This document shows, piece after piece, positions 34,131 through 41,896 of a DNA stretch of 64,000 nucleotides. Within the stretch, counting starts at the first letter, position 1, and each line of letters begins with the position of its first letter. The stretch is from Clostridium sp. 1001271st1 H5. GTDB taxonomy: Bacteria; Bacillota; Clostridia; Lachnospirales; Lachnospiraceae. Location of the stretch: NCBI RefSeq assembly GCF_005845215.1, contig NZ_SPHO01000003.1, positions 62,001 through 126,000 on the forward strand. Direction: 5' to 3'. The notes under the pieces were generated by a model. The model saw nothing but the letters and a program-made list of their open reading frames with translations. It was not told the DNA's origin and ran no database searches. A program made the position numbers and the translations under genes.

Positions 34131-34244
34131 GTAAACATGTGGCTGACGGAGGAGGGAATGCCCCGGAGCGCGTTTGAGAGACGTGTCCGTTTCGGGGATT
34201 CCTGTTCTCTGCCAGCCATTATTAAGAACGGAGGTAAATGGATT

Positions 34245-35105
34245 ATGAAAGTTCTGGTAACAGGTGTAAAGGGCCAGCTGGGCCATGATGTGATGAATGA
34301 ACTGGCCCTTCGCGGGATTGAGGGAACCGGAGTGGATGTGGAGGAAATGGATATCACGGACCGCGCTGCGTGCGAAACTGTGATTTCACAGGAAAAACCA
34401 GACGCAGTCATTCACTGTGCAGCATATACTGCAGTAGATGCTGCTGAAGATAACCTGGAACTGTGCCGCAAAATCAATGCTGAGGGGACACGCAATATCG
34501 CCAGGGTCTGCAAGGCCATGGATATCAAGATGATGTATATCAGCACGGACTATGTGTTTAATGGCTGCGGCGAGCGCCCATGGGAGCCGGATGACCACAG
34601 GGAACCCCTTAATGTGTACGGCCTGACCAAGTATGAGGGCGAGATTGCGGTAGAGCAGAATGTGAAGAAATATTTCATTGTGCGCATTGCCTGGGTGTTC
34701 GGCATCAACGGCAAGAACTTCATTAAGACCATGCTCCGCCTGGGGAAGGAAAAGGGGGCCGTGTCAGTGGTCAACGACCAGATTGGTTCCCCCACATATA
34801 CCTACGACCTGGCCCGCCTGCTGGTGGATATGATTCAGACAGACAGGTACGGCCGTTACCATGCCACCAATGAGGGGCTGTGCAGCTGGTATGAGTTTGC
34901 GTGTGAGATATTCCGCCAGGCCGGCATGGATGAGGTTAAGGTGACTCCGGTGGATTCGGCCGGTTTCCCGGCCAAGGCAAAGCGCCCCTCCAACAGCCGC
35001 ATGAGCAAGGAGAAACTGACTGAAAACGGCTTTGAGCGTATGCCCTCATGGCAGGATGCCCTGGGGCGTTACCTGAAGGCTCTTAAGGAAAACGGGATGG
35101 CATAA
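34245..35105 (+). CDS. rfbD: dTDP-4-dehydrorhamnose reductase
   Basis: RfbD (RmlD) makes the last reduction to dTDP-L-rhamnose. It has 286 residues from ATG 34245 (ggagg 11 bases upstream); the longer open frame from 34137 includes about 36 residues of non-homologous sequence. Marks are VTGVKGQLGHDV (NADP site), STDYVFNG near residue 105, YGLTKYEGE near 128 with the catalytic Tyr and Lys, and RIAWVFGINGKNF. The rfbC epimerase step is missing from this window. The 114-bp gap before it shows no convincing regulatory signal. Confidence 0.95.
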   Translation: MKVLVTGVKGQLGHDVMNELALRGIEGTGVDVEEMDITDRAACETVISQEKPDAVIHCAAYTAVDAAEDNLELCRKINAEGTRNIARVCKAMDIKMMYISTDYVFNGCGERPWEPDDHREPLNVYGLTKYEGEIAVEQNVKKYFIVRIAWVFGINGKNFIKTMLRLGKEKGAVSVVNDQIGSPTYTYDLARLLVDMIQTDRYGRYHATNEGLCSWYEFACEIFRQAGMDEVKVTPVDSAGFPAKAKRPSNSRMSKEKLTENGFERMPSWQDALGRYLKALKENGMA

Positions 35106-35162
35106 GACAGGGGCGGCAGATGCATGTAACGGGGGCTTTAATAACAAGACAGGGAGGAATTA

Positions 35163-36521
35163 ATGACAATGGGAAAATATTTTGGAACAGACGGCTTCCG
35201 CGGCGAGGCCAACGTGGACCTGACAGTGGAGCACGCCTATAAGGTGGGCCGTTTCCTGGGCTGGTACTATGGACAGAAGACGCCGGATGAGCGCTGCAGG
35301 GTGGTTATCGGAAAGGATACCAGGCGCAGCAGCTACATGTTTGAATATTCCCTGGTGGCTGGGCTTACAGCCTCGGGCGCGGATGTATATCTGCTCCATG
35401 TCACCACCACCCCCAGCGTGTCCTATGTGGTGCGCACCGAGGGATTTAACTGCGGAATCATGATATCTGCCAGCCACAACCCATTTTACGACAACGGAAT
35501 CAAGGTCATCAACGAGAGAGGCGAGAAGCTGGAAGAGTCCGTTATCCTGGAAATTGAAACATACCTGGATGGGGAGACGCAAGAGATTCCGCTGGCAAAG
35601 AGGGAATATATCGGCAGGACCGTGGACTTTGCAGCAGGCAGGAACCGCTATATCGGATACCTCATATCCATTGCCACCCGTTCCTTCAAGAATATGAAGG
35701 TGGCCCTGGACTGTTCCAACGGAAGCGCATCCGCCATTGCCAAGAACGTATTTGACGCCCTGGGCGCAGAAACCCATGTGATGAACAACGAACCCAACGG
35801 ATTAAACATCAATACGGACTGCGGCTCCACCCACATCGAGCATCTGCAGGATTTTGTGGTGCATGAGAAATGCGACATCGGATTTGCCTATGACGGCGAT
35901 GCGGACCGGTGCATTGCGGTGGATAGGACCGGCCGTGTGGTGGACGGGGACAGCATCATGTACATCTGCGGCAAATACATGAAGGAGCAGGGCAGCCTGT
36001 TCAATAATACGGTGGTCACCACCATTATGTCCAACTTTGGATTATATAAGGCATTTGACCGGGAGGGCATTGCCTATGTGAAGACGGCTGTGGGCGATAA
36101 ATATGTGTACGAGAATATGGCGGCCACGGGCCACTGCCTGGGCGGCGAGCAGTCCGGCCATATTATATTCAGCAAGCATGCCACCACGGGGGACGGCATC
36201 CTTACCTCCTTAAAGGTGATGGAGGTGGTGCTGGAGAAAAAGCAGCCCCTTGATAAGCTGGCTTCAGAGGTGGAGATTTATCCTCAGGTACTTAAGAATG
36301 TACGCGTTAAGGATAAAACGGCAGCCCAGGACGACCAGGCCGTGCAGGCAGAGGTTGCCAGGGTGACAGAGAGCCTGGGCAGCGACGGAAGGATTCTGCT
36401 GCGCCAGTCAGGAACAGAGCCAGTGGTCCGCGTCATGGTGGAGGCTCCTGATATCGAGACTTGTGAAGCCTATGTGGACCAGGTAATCCGGGTTATGAAG
36501 GAGCAGGGACACTGTATATAG
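35163..36521 (+). CDS. glmM: Phosphoglucosamine mutase
   Basis: GlmM interconverts glucosamine-6-phosphate and glucosamine-1-phosphate on the path to UDP-GlcNAc for peptidoglycan and glycans. It has 452 residues. MGKYFGTDGFRGEAN is the typical start (ATG 35169 is an alternative to 35163), the phosphoserine is Ser104 in ISASHNP, the metal loop is DGDADRC near 243, the sugar-specific loop is GGEQSGH near 328, and the phosphate-binding loop is RQSGTEPVVRV near 418. The sugar loop GEQSGH matches GlmM rather than phosphomannomutase. It follows the rfb genes, which places amino-sugar and rhamnose precursors together. Confidence 0.93.
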   Translation: MTMGKYFGTDGFRGEANVDLTVEHAYKVGRFLGWYYGQKTPDERCRVVIGKDTRRSSYMFEYSLVAGLTASGADVYLLHVTTTPSVSYVVRTEGFNCGIMISASHNPFYDNGIKVINERGEKLEESVILEIETYLDGETQEIPLAKREYIGRTVDFAAGRNRYIGYLISIATRSFKNMKVALDCSNGSASAIAKNVFDALGAETHVMNNEPNGLNINTDCGSTHIEHLQDFVVHEKCDIGFAYDGDADRCIAVDRTGRVVDGDSIMYICGKYMKEQGSLFNNTVVTTIMSNFGLYKAFDREGIAYVKTAVGDKYVYENMAATGHCLGGEQSGHIIFSKHATTGDGILTSLKVMEVVLEKKQPLDKLASEVEIYPQVLKNVRVKDKTAAQDDQAVQAEVARVTESLGSDGRILLRQSGTEPVVRVMVEAPDIETCEAYVDQVIRVMKEQGHCI

Positions 36522-36644
36522 GAACGCACCATACCGGCTCCGGCAGATTTTTCAGGGAATGGAGGTATGGGCTCCGGTGCACATTTTATGAAACAGAGGA
36601 ATAAAAGCCATAACTATTGAGAATAGTTAACCGGCGACTCCTTA

Positions 36645-36673
36645 TTGTCAGTTATTTTGAAATGTGCTATAAT
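36645..36673 (+). promoter_or_regulatory. Sigma-A promoter of leuA with extended -10
   Basis: TTGTCA (36645-36650) and TATAAT (36668-36673) are 17 bp apart, and TG at 36665-36666 adds an extended -10. Transcription should start near 36680, which leaves a leader of about 335 bases before leuA. Confidence 0.85.
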
Positions 36674-36679
36674 TAGATA

Positions 36680-37014
36680 ACGTTGCGAAGAGGACAAAAT
36701 AAATCCCGGAGCGCCGTGCTCCGGGATTTGTGCATTCATCATGCAGGCCCGGACAGGGGATTGTCCTTACAGCCAGCGATTTTCAGAGTAAAGGAATGAT
36801 GTGAAATGGGGCTGAACCAGTAAGAGTCGTGCTGTTCATCATCCGTCATTACGGTGTCATTGAGCGACTGCCCGGAATGGGCTGAAGACAGAAGCAAAGA
36901 TGAAGAACGCAGTTATCAAAAAGCAGGACATCGTATGAAGTGAGAATGGAATATGGACGGAACCAGGCGTTTCCAGGCGCCTGAAATCAGATGAACAGAA
37001 TGGAGGAAAGAATT
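36680..37014 (+). promoter_or_regulatory. Long structured leader of leuA, type unknown
   Basis: The leader contains a perfect 12-bp hairpin (36701-36712 with 36718-36729, 5-base loop) with no T run after it, then short stems tgcat/atgca (about 36731-36745), ggaca/tgtcc (36751-36765) and caggcg/cgcctg (36965-36984) just ahead of the ribosome site. I found no T-box sequence (TGGNACCGCG) and no Leu-codon-rich leader peptide. It may be a regulatory RNA. The 150 bases from the glmM stop to the promoter hold only an imperfect repeat (36529-36535/36564-36570). Confidence 0.5.
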
Positions 37015-38682
37015 ATGTTAAACTATCAAAGATATAAAAGGGTCCCGGTGGTGGATTTTCCGGAGCGTACATGGCCGAATAAGGAAATCATGAAGGCCCC
37101 TATATGGTGCAGTGTGGACTTAAGGGACGGCAACCAGGCCCTGGTGGAGCCCATGGTGGTGGAGGAGAAGGTGGAGATGTTCAACCTTCTTGTGAAGCTG
37201 GGCTTTAAGGAGATTGAGGTTGGATTTCCGGCCGCATCCCAGATTGAGTATGATTTCTTACGCACCCTGGTGGAGCGCAAGCTTATCCCGGATGATGTGG
37301 AGGTCCAGGTGCTGGTGCAGTGCCGCGAGCATCTGATTAAGAGGACCTTTGAAGCCCTTGAGGGCGTTAAGAAGGCCATTGTACATATCTATAATTCCAC
37401 ATCCACCTTACAGAGGGATGTGGTGTTCCATAAGGACAGGGAAGATATAAAGGATATAGCTGTCATAGGAACCAAGATGGTCCAGCGGTATATGGCTGAA
37501 TGCGACACCCAGATTCGTCTGGAGTATTCACCTGAGAGCTTTACCGGCACAGAGCTGGATTTTGCACTTGATATCTGTACAGCCGTGCAGGAGACATGGG
37601 GCGCCACCAAGGAGAATCCCATTATCATCAATCTTCCTTCCACGGTGGAGATGACCACCCCCAATGTGTATGCGGACCAGATAGAATGGATGAATACACA
37701 TTTTAAGGACAGGGAAAGCATCATATTAAGCATCCACCCCCACAATGACAGGGGCGAGGGTGTGGCATCCACGGAACTGGCTCTTCTTGCAGGAGCCGAC
37801 AGGGTGGAGGGAACCCTTTTCGGCAACGGGGAGCGCACCGGTAATGTAGATATACTGACAGTTGCCTACAACATGTTCTCACAGGGAATTAACCCTGAAC
37901 TTAATATTGAGAATATCCGTGAGATTGCAGATGTCTGTGAGCGCTGCACCAAGATGGATATTCCGCCCAGACATCCCTATGCGGGCAAGCTGGTGTTTAC
38001 CGCATTTTCCGGTTCCCATCAGGATGCCATCAACAAGGGTATGCAGGCTCTTCACGAGAGAAACGGACAGTACTGGGAGGTGCCTTACCTTCCTATCGAC
38101 CCCAGCGATATCGGCAGGGAGTACGAGCCTATTGTGCGTATCAACAGCCAGTCCGGCAAGGGCGGCGTAGCGTTTGTCATGGATACCTTCTATGGCTTCA
38201 AGCTGCCGAAGGGGATGCACAAGGAATTTGCAGATGTTATCCAGAAGATTTCCGAGCAGCAGGGTGAGGTTGCGCCTGAGCAGATTATGGAGGAATTCAA
38301 GAAGAATTACCTGGAGCGCAAGGAGCCCATGCATTTCAGAAAGTGCCGCATAACCGATACGGAGACAGGAGACGGCGAGTTTGCAACCCTGGCTAAGGTT
38401 ACCTACTCAGACCACGGTATTGAGAAGACATTTGAGGGCGTTGGAAACGGACCTATTGATGCTGTCCAGAGAGGTATGGAGGATGCGCTTGGTATCCAGA
38501 TTAAGGTTTTGGACTACAGCGAACATGCACTGGCGTCAGGTTCCGGCGCAGAGGCTGCTTCCTATATCCATCTGGTAGACCAGGTAACAGGAAAAGCCAC
38601 CTACGGCGTGGGTATCAGCTCCAATATCACGAGGGCGTCTATCCGCGGTATATTCAGCGCGGTGAACAGGCTGTTCTATTAA
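37015..38682 (+). CDS. leuA: 2-isopropylmalate synthase
   Basis: LeuA condenses acetyl-CoA with 2-ketoisovalerate, the committed step of leucine synthesis. It has 555 residues from ATG 37015, chosen by ggagg 8 bases upstream. The start NYQRYKRVPVVDFPERTWP and the catalytic IWCSVDLRDGNQAL (Arg-Asp, metal Asp) place it in the longer 'type 2' LeuA subfamily; the metal His pair lies in LSIHPHNDRGEG near 243, and EGTLFGNGERTGNVDI is near 272. The C-terminal 130 residues form the regulatory domain where leucine binds. It is a single-gene unit with its own terminator. Confidence 0.94.
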   Translation: MLNYQRYKRVPVVDFPERTWPNKEIMKAPIWCSVDLRDGNQALVEPMVVEEKVEMFNLLVKLGFKEIEVGFPAASQIEYDFLRTLVERKLIPDDVEVQVLVQCREHLIKRTFEALEGVKKAIVHIYNSTSTLQRDVVFHKDREDIKDIAVIGTKMVQRYMAECDTQIRLEYSPESFTGTELDFALDICTAVQETWGATKENPIIINLPSTVEMTTPNVYADQIEWMNTHFKDRESIILSIHPHNDRGEGVASTELALLAGADRVEGTLFGNGERTGNVDILTVAYNMFSQGINPELNIENIREIADVCERCTKMDIPPRHPYAGKLVFTAFSGSHQDAINKGMQALHERNGQYWEVPYLPIDPSDIGREYEPIVRINSQSGKGGVAFVMDTFYGFKLPKGMHKEFADVIQKISEQQGEVAPEQIMEEFKKNYLERKEPMHFRKCRITDTETGDGEFATLAKVTYSDHGIEKTFEGVGNGPIDAVQRGMEDALGIQIKVLDYSEHALASGSGAEAASYIHLVDQVTGKATYGVGISSNITRASIRGIFSAVNRLFY

Positions 38683-38747
38683 CCGGAAGCTGAGATTGGG
38701 TGCGTTATAGTTGATGTGATGGTATGAAAACGATTGAAGGATTGCAG

Positions 38748-38775
38748 GACCGGCCTTTTGGGGCCGGTCTTTTTT
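38748..38775 (+). terminator. Rho-independent terminator after leuA
   Basis: An 8-bp G+C-rich stem (38748-38755 with 38762-38769), a 6-base loop and TTTTTT at 38770-38775. Confidence 0.95.
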
Positions 38776-38976
38776 GCTCCGATTGCAGTGAAGATAGTAA
38801 TTTGAATCGTTAATCTGCCGCAGGCCATAAAAATGATGGCGGAAGGTATGAAATCCGGCAGAGGGATGGGAAGCATGCAGGTTCTTCGGAATCTGCTTTT
38901 TAATTGCTTTTATTTTAGGAGGAAGGGGGAGAATTCCTTGTAAAATAAGGGGTTAATAGAATAGAGAAGCCTAAGA

Positions 38977-39007
38977 AAACGTATATACGAACGTTTGAGG
39001 CCTCAAA
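38977..39007. promoter_or_regulatory. Palindrome cluster upstream of the TRAP operon promoter
   Basis: Three nested or adjoining palindromes occur: CGTATATACG (38980-38989, perfect 10 bp), aaacgt/acgttt (38977-38982 with 38991-38996), and TTTGAGGCCTCAAA (38994-39007, perfect 14 bp). They end 5 bp ahead of the -35 element. The remainder of the 320-bp gap before the operon shows nothing else. Confidence 0.6.
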
Positions 39008-39011
39008 TAAA

Positions 39012-39040
39012 TTGAATTCACCGGATGGCAATGCTATAAT
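39012..39040 (+). promoter_or_regulatory. Sigma-A promoter of the M24-TRAP-IclR operon
   Basis: TTGAAT (39012-39017) and a perfect TATAAT (39035-39040) are 17 bp apart, with TG at 39032-39033 as an extended -10. Confidence 0.82.
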
Positions 39041-39056
39041 ATAAGTACAAAATTTA

Positions 39057-39071
39057 GAACGTCGTTCGTAA
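39057..39071. promoter_or_regulatory. Inverted repeat at the start of the TRAP operon transcript
   Basis: The sequence gaacgtcgttcgtaa contains gaacg/cgttc arms just after the expected transcription start (about 39047). Position and shared acg/cgt words with the upstream palindromes fit a repressor site, most simply for the IclR protein encoded at the end of the operon. Confidence 0.55.
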
Positions 39072-39096
39072 ATACAAATATTATAGGAGGTGTTGT

Positions 39097-40242
39097 ATGG
39101 GAGGGTATACAGGTATACCTGTGCCTATTTTTGAAAAACGAATTCAGGTAATTGCACAGTATGTTTGCAGTAATCATCTGGATGGGGCATTTATTTTTTC
39201 GGATGAGTACAGGGCGGGATTTACAACTTATTTTTCTGACTATAAACCAATCAATGTGATTGAGGAATCTCCTCAGGGAGTATTTGTGACTCCGGAGGGG
39301 AAGGTGACATTATTTCTGGGGGCCATCAATTCCCAGTCAGCCAGGAGGGTGTCCTGGATTAAGGATATCCGGAATATTGAGACATTGTCTGATTATTTTA
39401 AAGAACTTAGGGATGAAAAGGGAGGTCCCCTGGTCATTGGACTGAGCGGACAGGACCTGCTTCCCGTAAAGTATTTTAAGCGCCTTAAGGGCTGGCTTGT
39501 AGGAAATGACTATGTTGACATGGATGACAAGCTCACTGAGATGAGGGCAGTGAAGGAGCCGGAGGAGATAGAGCTGGCCAGATACGCGGCGCACATAGGA
39601 GACATGTCTCTGAAAGCCTGCGTAGAGAAGATGAGAGAGTCAGAGGTGACGGAGATTGACCTGTGCGCTGCGGCTGAATATGTGATGAAATCCAATGGCT
39701 GCGATTTAAGCTGCGCCACGGTACTGTCCTCAGGCATGAATACGGAGGTGCCTACATGGAGGCCCACTCATAAGAGGATAGAGGACGGGGAGGCGGTAAT
39801 CATTGATGTGGCGCCTGCATACAAGGGCTATGCCACAGATGTAGCGGTGACGGTAATCAATGGAAATGCCACGGACAGCCAGAAATCTGTTTTAAAGGCA
39901 TCCAGGGATGCAGTAATCCGGTCGATTGAATGTTTAAGGCCAGGGGAACCGGCTTCCCGGATTTATGAGATGTTTCTGCACTATGCCAGAAAAAACCATG
40001 TGGAGGAGTATTTCGAACCATATGCGAAGGGCCTTAGAGCAGTGGGGCACAGCATAGGACTGGACTGTGTGGAAAGGCCCAACCTGGACGATAACGCTTC
40101 ATTCATCATGGTTCCGGGTATGACGCTTGCCACCAAGTTTGACCTTCACGGAATGGAGTGGGGCGGACTTAGGATTGAGACCGTTATGTTGGTTGAGGAA
40201 AATGCGTGTGTTTCATTGAACCGTTATCTGTACGATTTATAA
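39097..40242 (+). CDS. M24-family (Xaa-Pro peptidase/creatinase-like) protein
   Basis: This cytosolic protein of 381 residues has the M24 pita-bread fold, with a creatinase N-terminal domain (1-150) and a catalytic domain (about 155-381). The Asp residues in IDVAPAYKGYATDVAVT near residue 247 and His in AVGHSIGLDCVERP near 312 are kept, and the last Glu is in LRIETVMLV near 363. The penultimate ligand region, normally SIEPG, reads TLATKFDLHGMEW, so one metal ligand seems changed. M24 proteins with such changes include non-peptidase enzymes such as creatinase. It heads an operon with a TRAP importer and IclR regulator, so it likely acts on the imported compound. Confidence 0.85.
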   Translation: MGGYTGIPVPIFEKRIQVIAQYVCSNHLDGAFIFSDEYRAGFTTYFSDYKPINVIEESPQGVFVTPEGKVTLFLGAINSQSARRVSWIKDIRNIETLSDYFKELRDEKGGPLVIGLSGQDLLPVKYFKRLKGWLVGNDYVDMDDKLTEMRAVKEPEEIELARYAAHIGDMSLKACVEKMRESEVTEIDLCAAAEYVMKSNGCDLSCATVLSSGMNTEVPTWRPTHKRIEDGEAVIIDVAPAYKGYATDVAVTVINGNATDSQKSVLKASRDAVIRSIECLRPGEPASRIYEMFLHYARKNHVEEYFEPYAKGLRAVGHSIGLDCVERPNLDDNASFIMVPGMTLATKFDLHGMEWGGLRIETVMLVEENACVSLNRYLYDL

Positions 40243-40259
40243 CGAGGGAGGAAGGAAAT

Positions 40260-41378
40260 ATGACGAGAAGGTTCTTATGGGGATTATTGGCAGTTGCTAT
40301 GGCATTTGGGACAGCGGGCTGCGGGGCAAAAGAAACGCCTGCACCAACGGCCGTATCCGGGCAGGCGGCCGGAGCGGAAACGGTGGAGGGAGAGGAGAAA
40401 ACGGAAGAAGAAGCCGTGGCAGAGACGCCTGCGCCTAAGAGTGCGGAGAATGACGGCAAGACATATACCATCAGAATTGCCATTGTATCCAGCGACAGCC
40501 ATCTGCATAATACTGTGTTGAATCAGTGGGCTCAAGAGGCAAAAGAAAAGACCAATGGTCGGCTGATTCTTAAAGTAATGGGAAGCAGCCAGCTGGGAGG
40601 CGAGAGGGACTATGTGGAGGGAATGCAGCTTGGCAATATAGAGATGGCTCAGGTCTCAAGCGCAGCTGTCAACGGTTTCCTCAATGATTTCTCGGTGCTG
40701 TCATTTCCGTATTTTTTCAAAGATTATGCGGAGATGGAAAAAGTATTTAACGGGCCAATGGGAGACGAGCTGTTTGCTGAACTCCAAGGAATCGGAATAA
40801 AAGGCCTTACATGGTTTTCTAACGGCTTTAGAAATGTGTATACGAAGAATACTCCGGTGACCACTCCGGCAGATATGAAGGGATTGAAGATACGCGTCAT
40901 GGAGAGCGACGTAATGATTGCAACCCTTAACGCAATGGGGGCTTCAGGAACACCTATGGCGTACAGTGAACTGTATTCAGCTATTCAGCAGGGCGTTATG
41001 GATGGTGCGGAAAATGCCCTGGGTAATATTTATTCAGACGGATACTATGAGATATGCAAAAATGTGTCTTTAACGGAGCATTTCGCGCCTCCAGGAGTAG
41101 TGGCTATCAGCCAGAAGGCATATGATTCCCTTCCTGACGATTTGAAAGAATACCTGACTGAATCAGCTATTCGCTTTGGCAGGATGGAACGCGAGATGGA
41201 CGAGAAGCTTCAGGAGGAGATGAAGGATAAGCTGGAGGAAAAAGGCGTTCAGATTAACGAGGTGGATAAGCAGAGTTTTATCGACGCAACGGCTTCTGTC
41301 TATACGGAATATGCGGGAGGAATCAGCGATACTGTAAAAGCGCTGGCGGAACAGGAGCTGGGAAAATCATTCAATTAA
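40260..41378 (+). CDS. TRAP transporter solute-binding lipoprotein (DctP type)
   Basis: This is the solute receptor of a TRAP importer, 372 residues from ATG 40260 (gggaggaagg upstream). The signal peptide ends at the lipobox TAGC, giving a lipoprotein, followed by an Ala/Glu/Thr-rich linker. The mature domain opens KTYTIRIAIVSSDSHLHNT and includes the family marks FSNGFRNVYTKNTPVTTPADM (about 185-205, with the carboxylate-binding Arg) and GMDGAENALGNIYSDGYYE-like VMDGAENALG. TRAP proteins of this type bind organic acids; the ligand is not known. The downstream DctQ and DctM genes complete the system. Confidence 0.93.
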   Translation: MTRRFLWGLLAVAMAFGTAGCGAKETPAPTAVSGQAAGAETVEGEEKTEEEAVAETPAPKSAENDGKTYTIRIAIVSSDSHLHNTVLNQWAQEAKEKTNGRLILKVMGSSQLGGERDYVEGMQLGNIEMAQVSSAAVNGFLNDFSVLSFPYFFKDYAEMEKVFNGPMGDELFAELQGIGIKGLTWFSNGFRNVYTKNTPVTTPADMKGLKIRVMESDVMIATLNAMGASGTPMAYSELYSAIQQGVMDGAENALGNIYSDGYYEICKNVSLTEHFAPPGVVAISQKAYDSLPDDLKEYLTESAIRFGRMEREMDEKLQEEMKDKLEEKGVQINEVDKQSFIDATASVYTEYAGGISDTVKALAEQELGKSFN

Positions 41379-41394
41379 CATGAGGGGGAGGAAA

Positions 41395-41868
41395 ATGAAA
41401 ATTCTTATAAAGGCAGCGGATTTTGTCGTTGCATTTCTTCTCACAATCGCCGCTTCCTCTATGATTATATCCATGTTCTTGCAGGTGGTATTCCGGTTTG
41501 TATTCAATTCGCCTCTGTATTGGACGGAAGAGCTGTCCCGTTATTCCTTTATCTATATTGTATTCATAGGCGCGGCGTGGGCCGGGAAACAGGGAATGCA
41601 CCTGGGTGTTGACTATTTTACTTCCAAATTGCCGGAAACGGCGGTGAGGCGGCTGTCGGTAATTATAGATTTGCTTGTTTTGGTATTTTCTGCTGTAATT
41701 GTGATTGTGGGGGCACAGGTGATACCGATTAATTTCAGACAGTTTTCACCCGCACTTAATGTTCCTATGGGAGCGGTATACGCGGCAATACCGCTGGGAT
41801 TTTTTCTGTTGTTTTTATACTATCTGGACCATCTGATGGATGACTTAGGAATTCGGAGACAGCTGTAA
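41395..41868 (+). CDS. TRAP transporter small permease (DctQ type)
   Basis: This small membrane subunit has 157 residues from ATG 41395, chosen for gggggagg directly upstream. It has four membrane segments with the DctQ marks FRFVFNSPLYWTEELSRYSF near residue 34 and GAAWAGKQGMHLGVDYF near 60. It ends in a 9-bp hairpin that spans the stop codon. It joins with DctM in the membrane. Confidence 0.93.
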   Translation: MKILIKAADFVVAFLLTIAASSMIISMFLQVVFRFVFNSPLYWTEELSRYSFIYIVFIGAAWAGKQGMHLGVDYFTSKLPETAVRRLSVIIDLLVLVFSAVIVIVGAQVIPINFRQFSPALNVPMGAVYAAIPLGFFLLFLYYLDHLMDDLGIRRQL

Positions 41869-41878
41869 GGCTGTCTCC
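41855..41878 (+). promoter_or_regulatory. Hairpin across the dctQ stop codon
   Basis: A perfect 9-bp stem (41855-41863 with 41870-41878) places the dctQ stop codon (41866-41868) in the 6-base loop and ends at the dctM ribosome site. Ribosomes that finish dctQ would open it, so it may couple dctM translation to dctQ. Confidence 0.6.
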
Positions 41879-41896
41879 GGGAGGAGGAGGGTAAAC

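Noticed and set aside
34137..34244. Extra N-terminal sequence on RfbD
   Set aside because: The added residues are not like any RmlD protein, and ATG 34245 has its own ribosome site.
36701..36729. Terminator for glmM at the 12-bp hairpin
   Set aside because: It lies downstream of the leuA promoter and has no T run on the plus strand, so it is better seen as part of the leuA leader.
36680..37014. T-box or leucine leader-peptide control of leuA
   Set aside because: I found no TGGNACCGCG-like antiterminator, no hairpin with a T run, and the small frames in the leader are not rich in Leu codons (one reads MQARTGDCPYSQRFSE).
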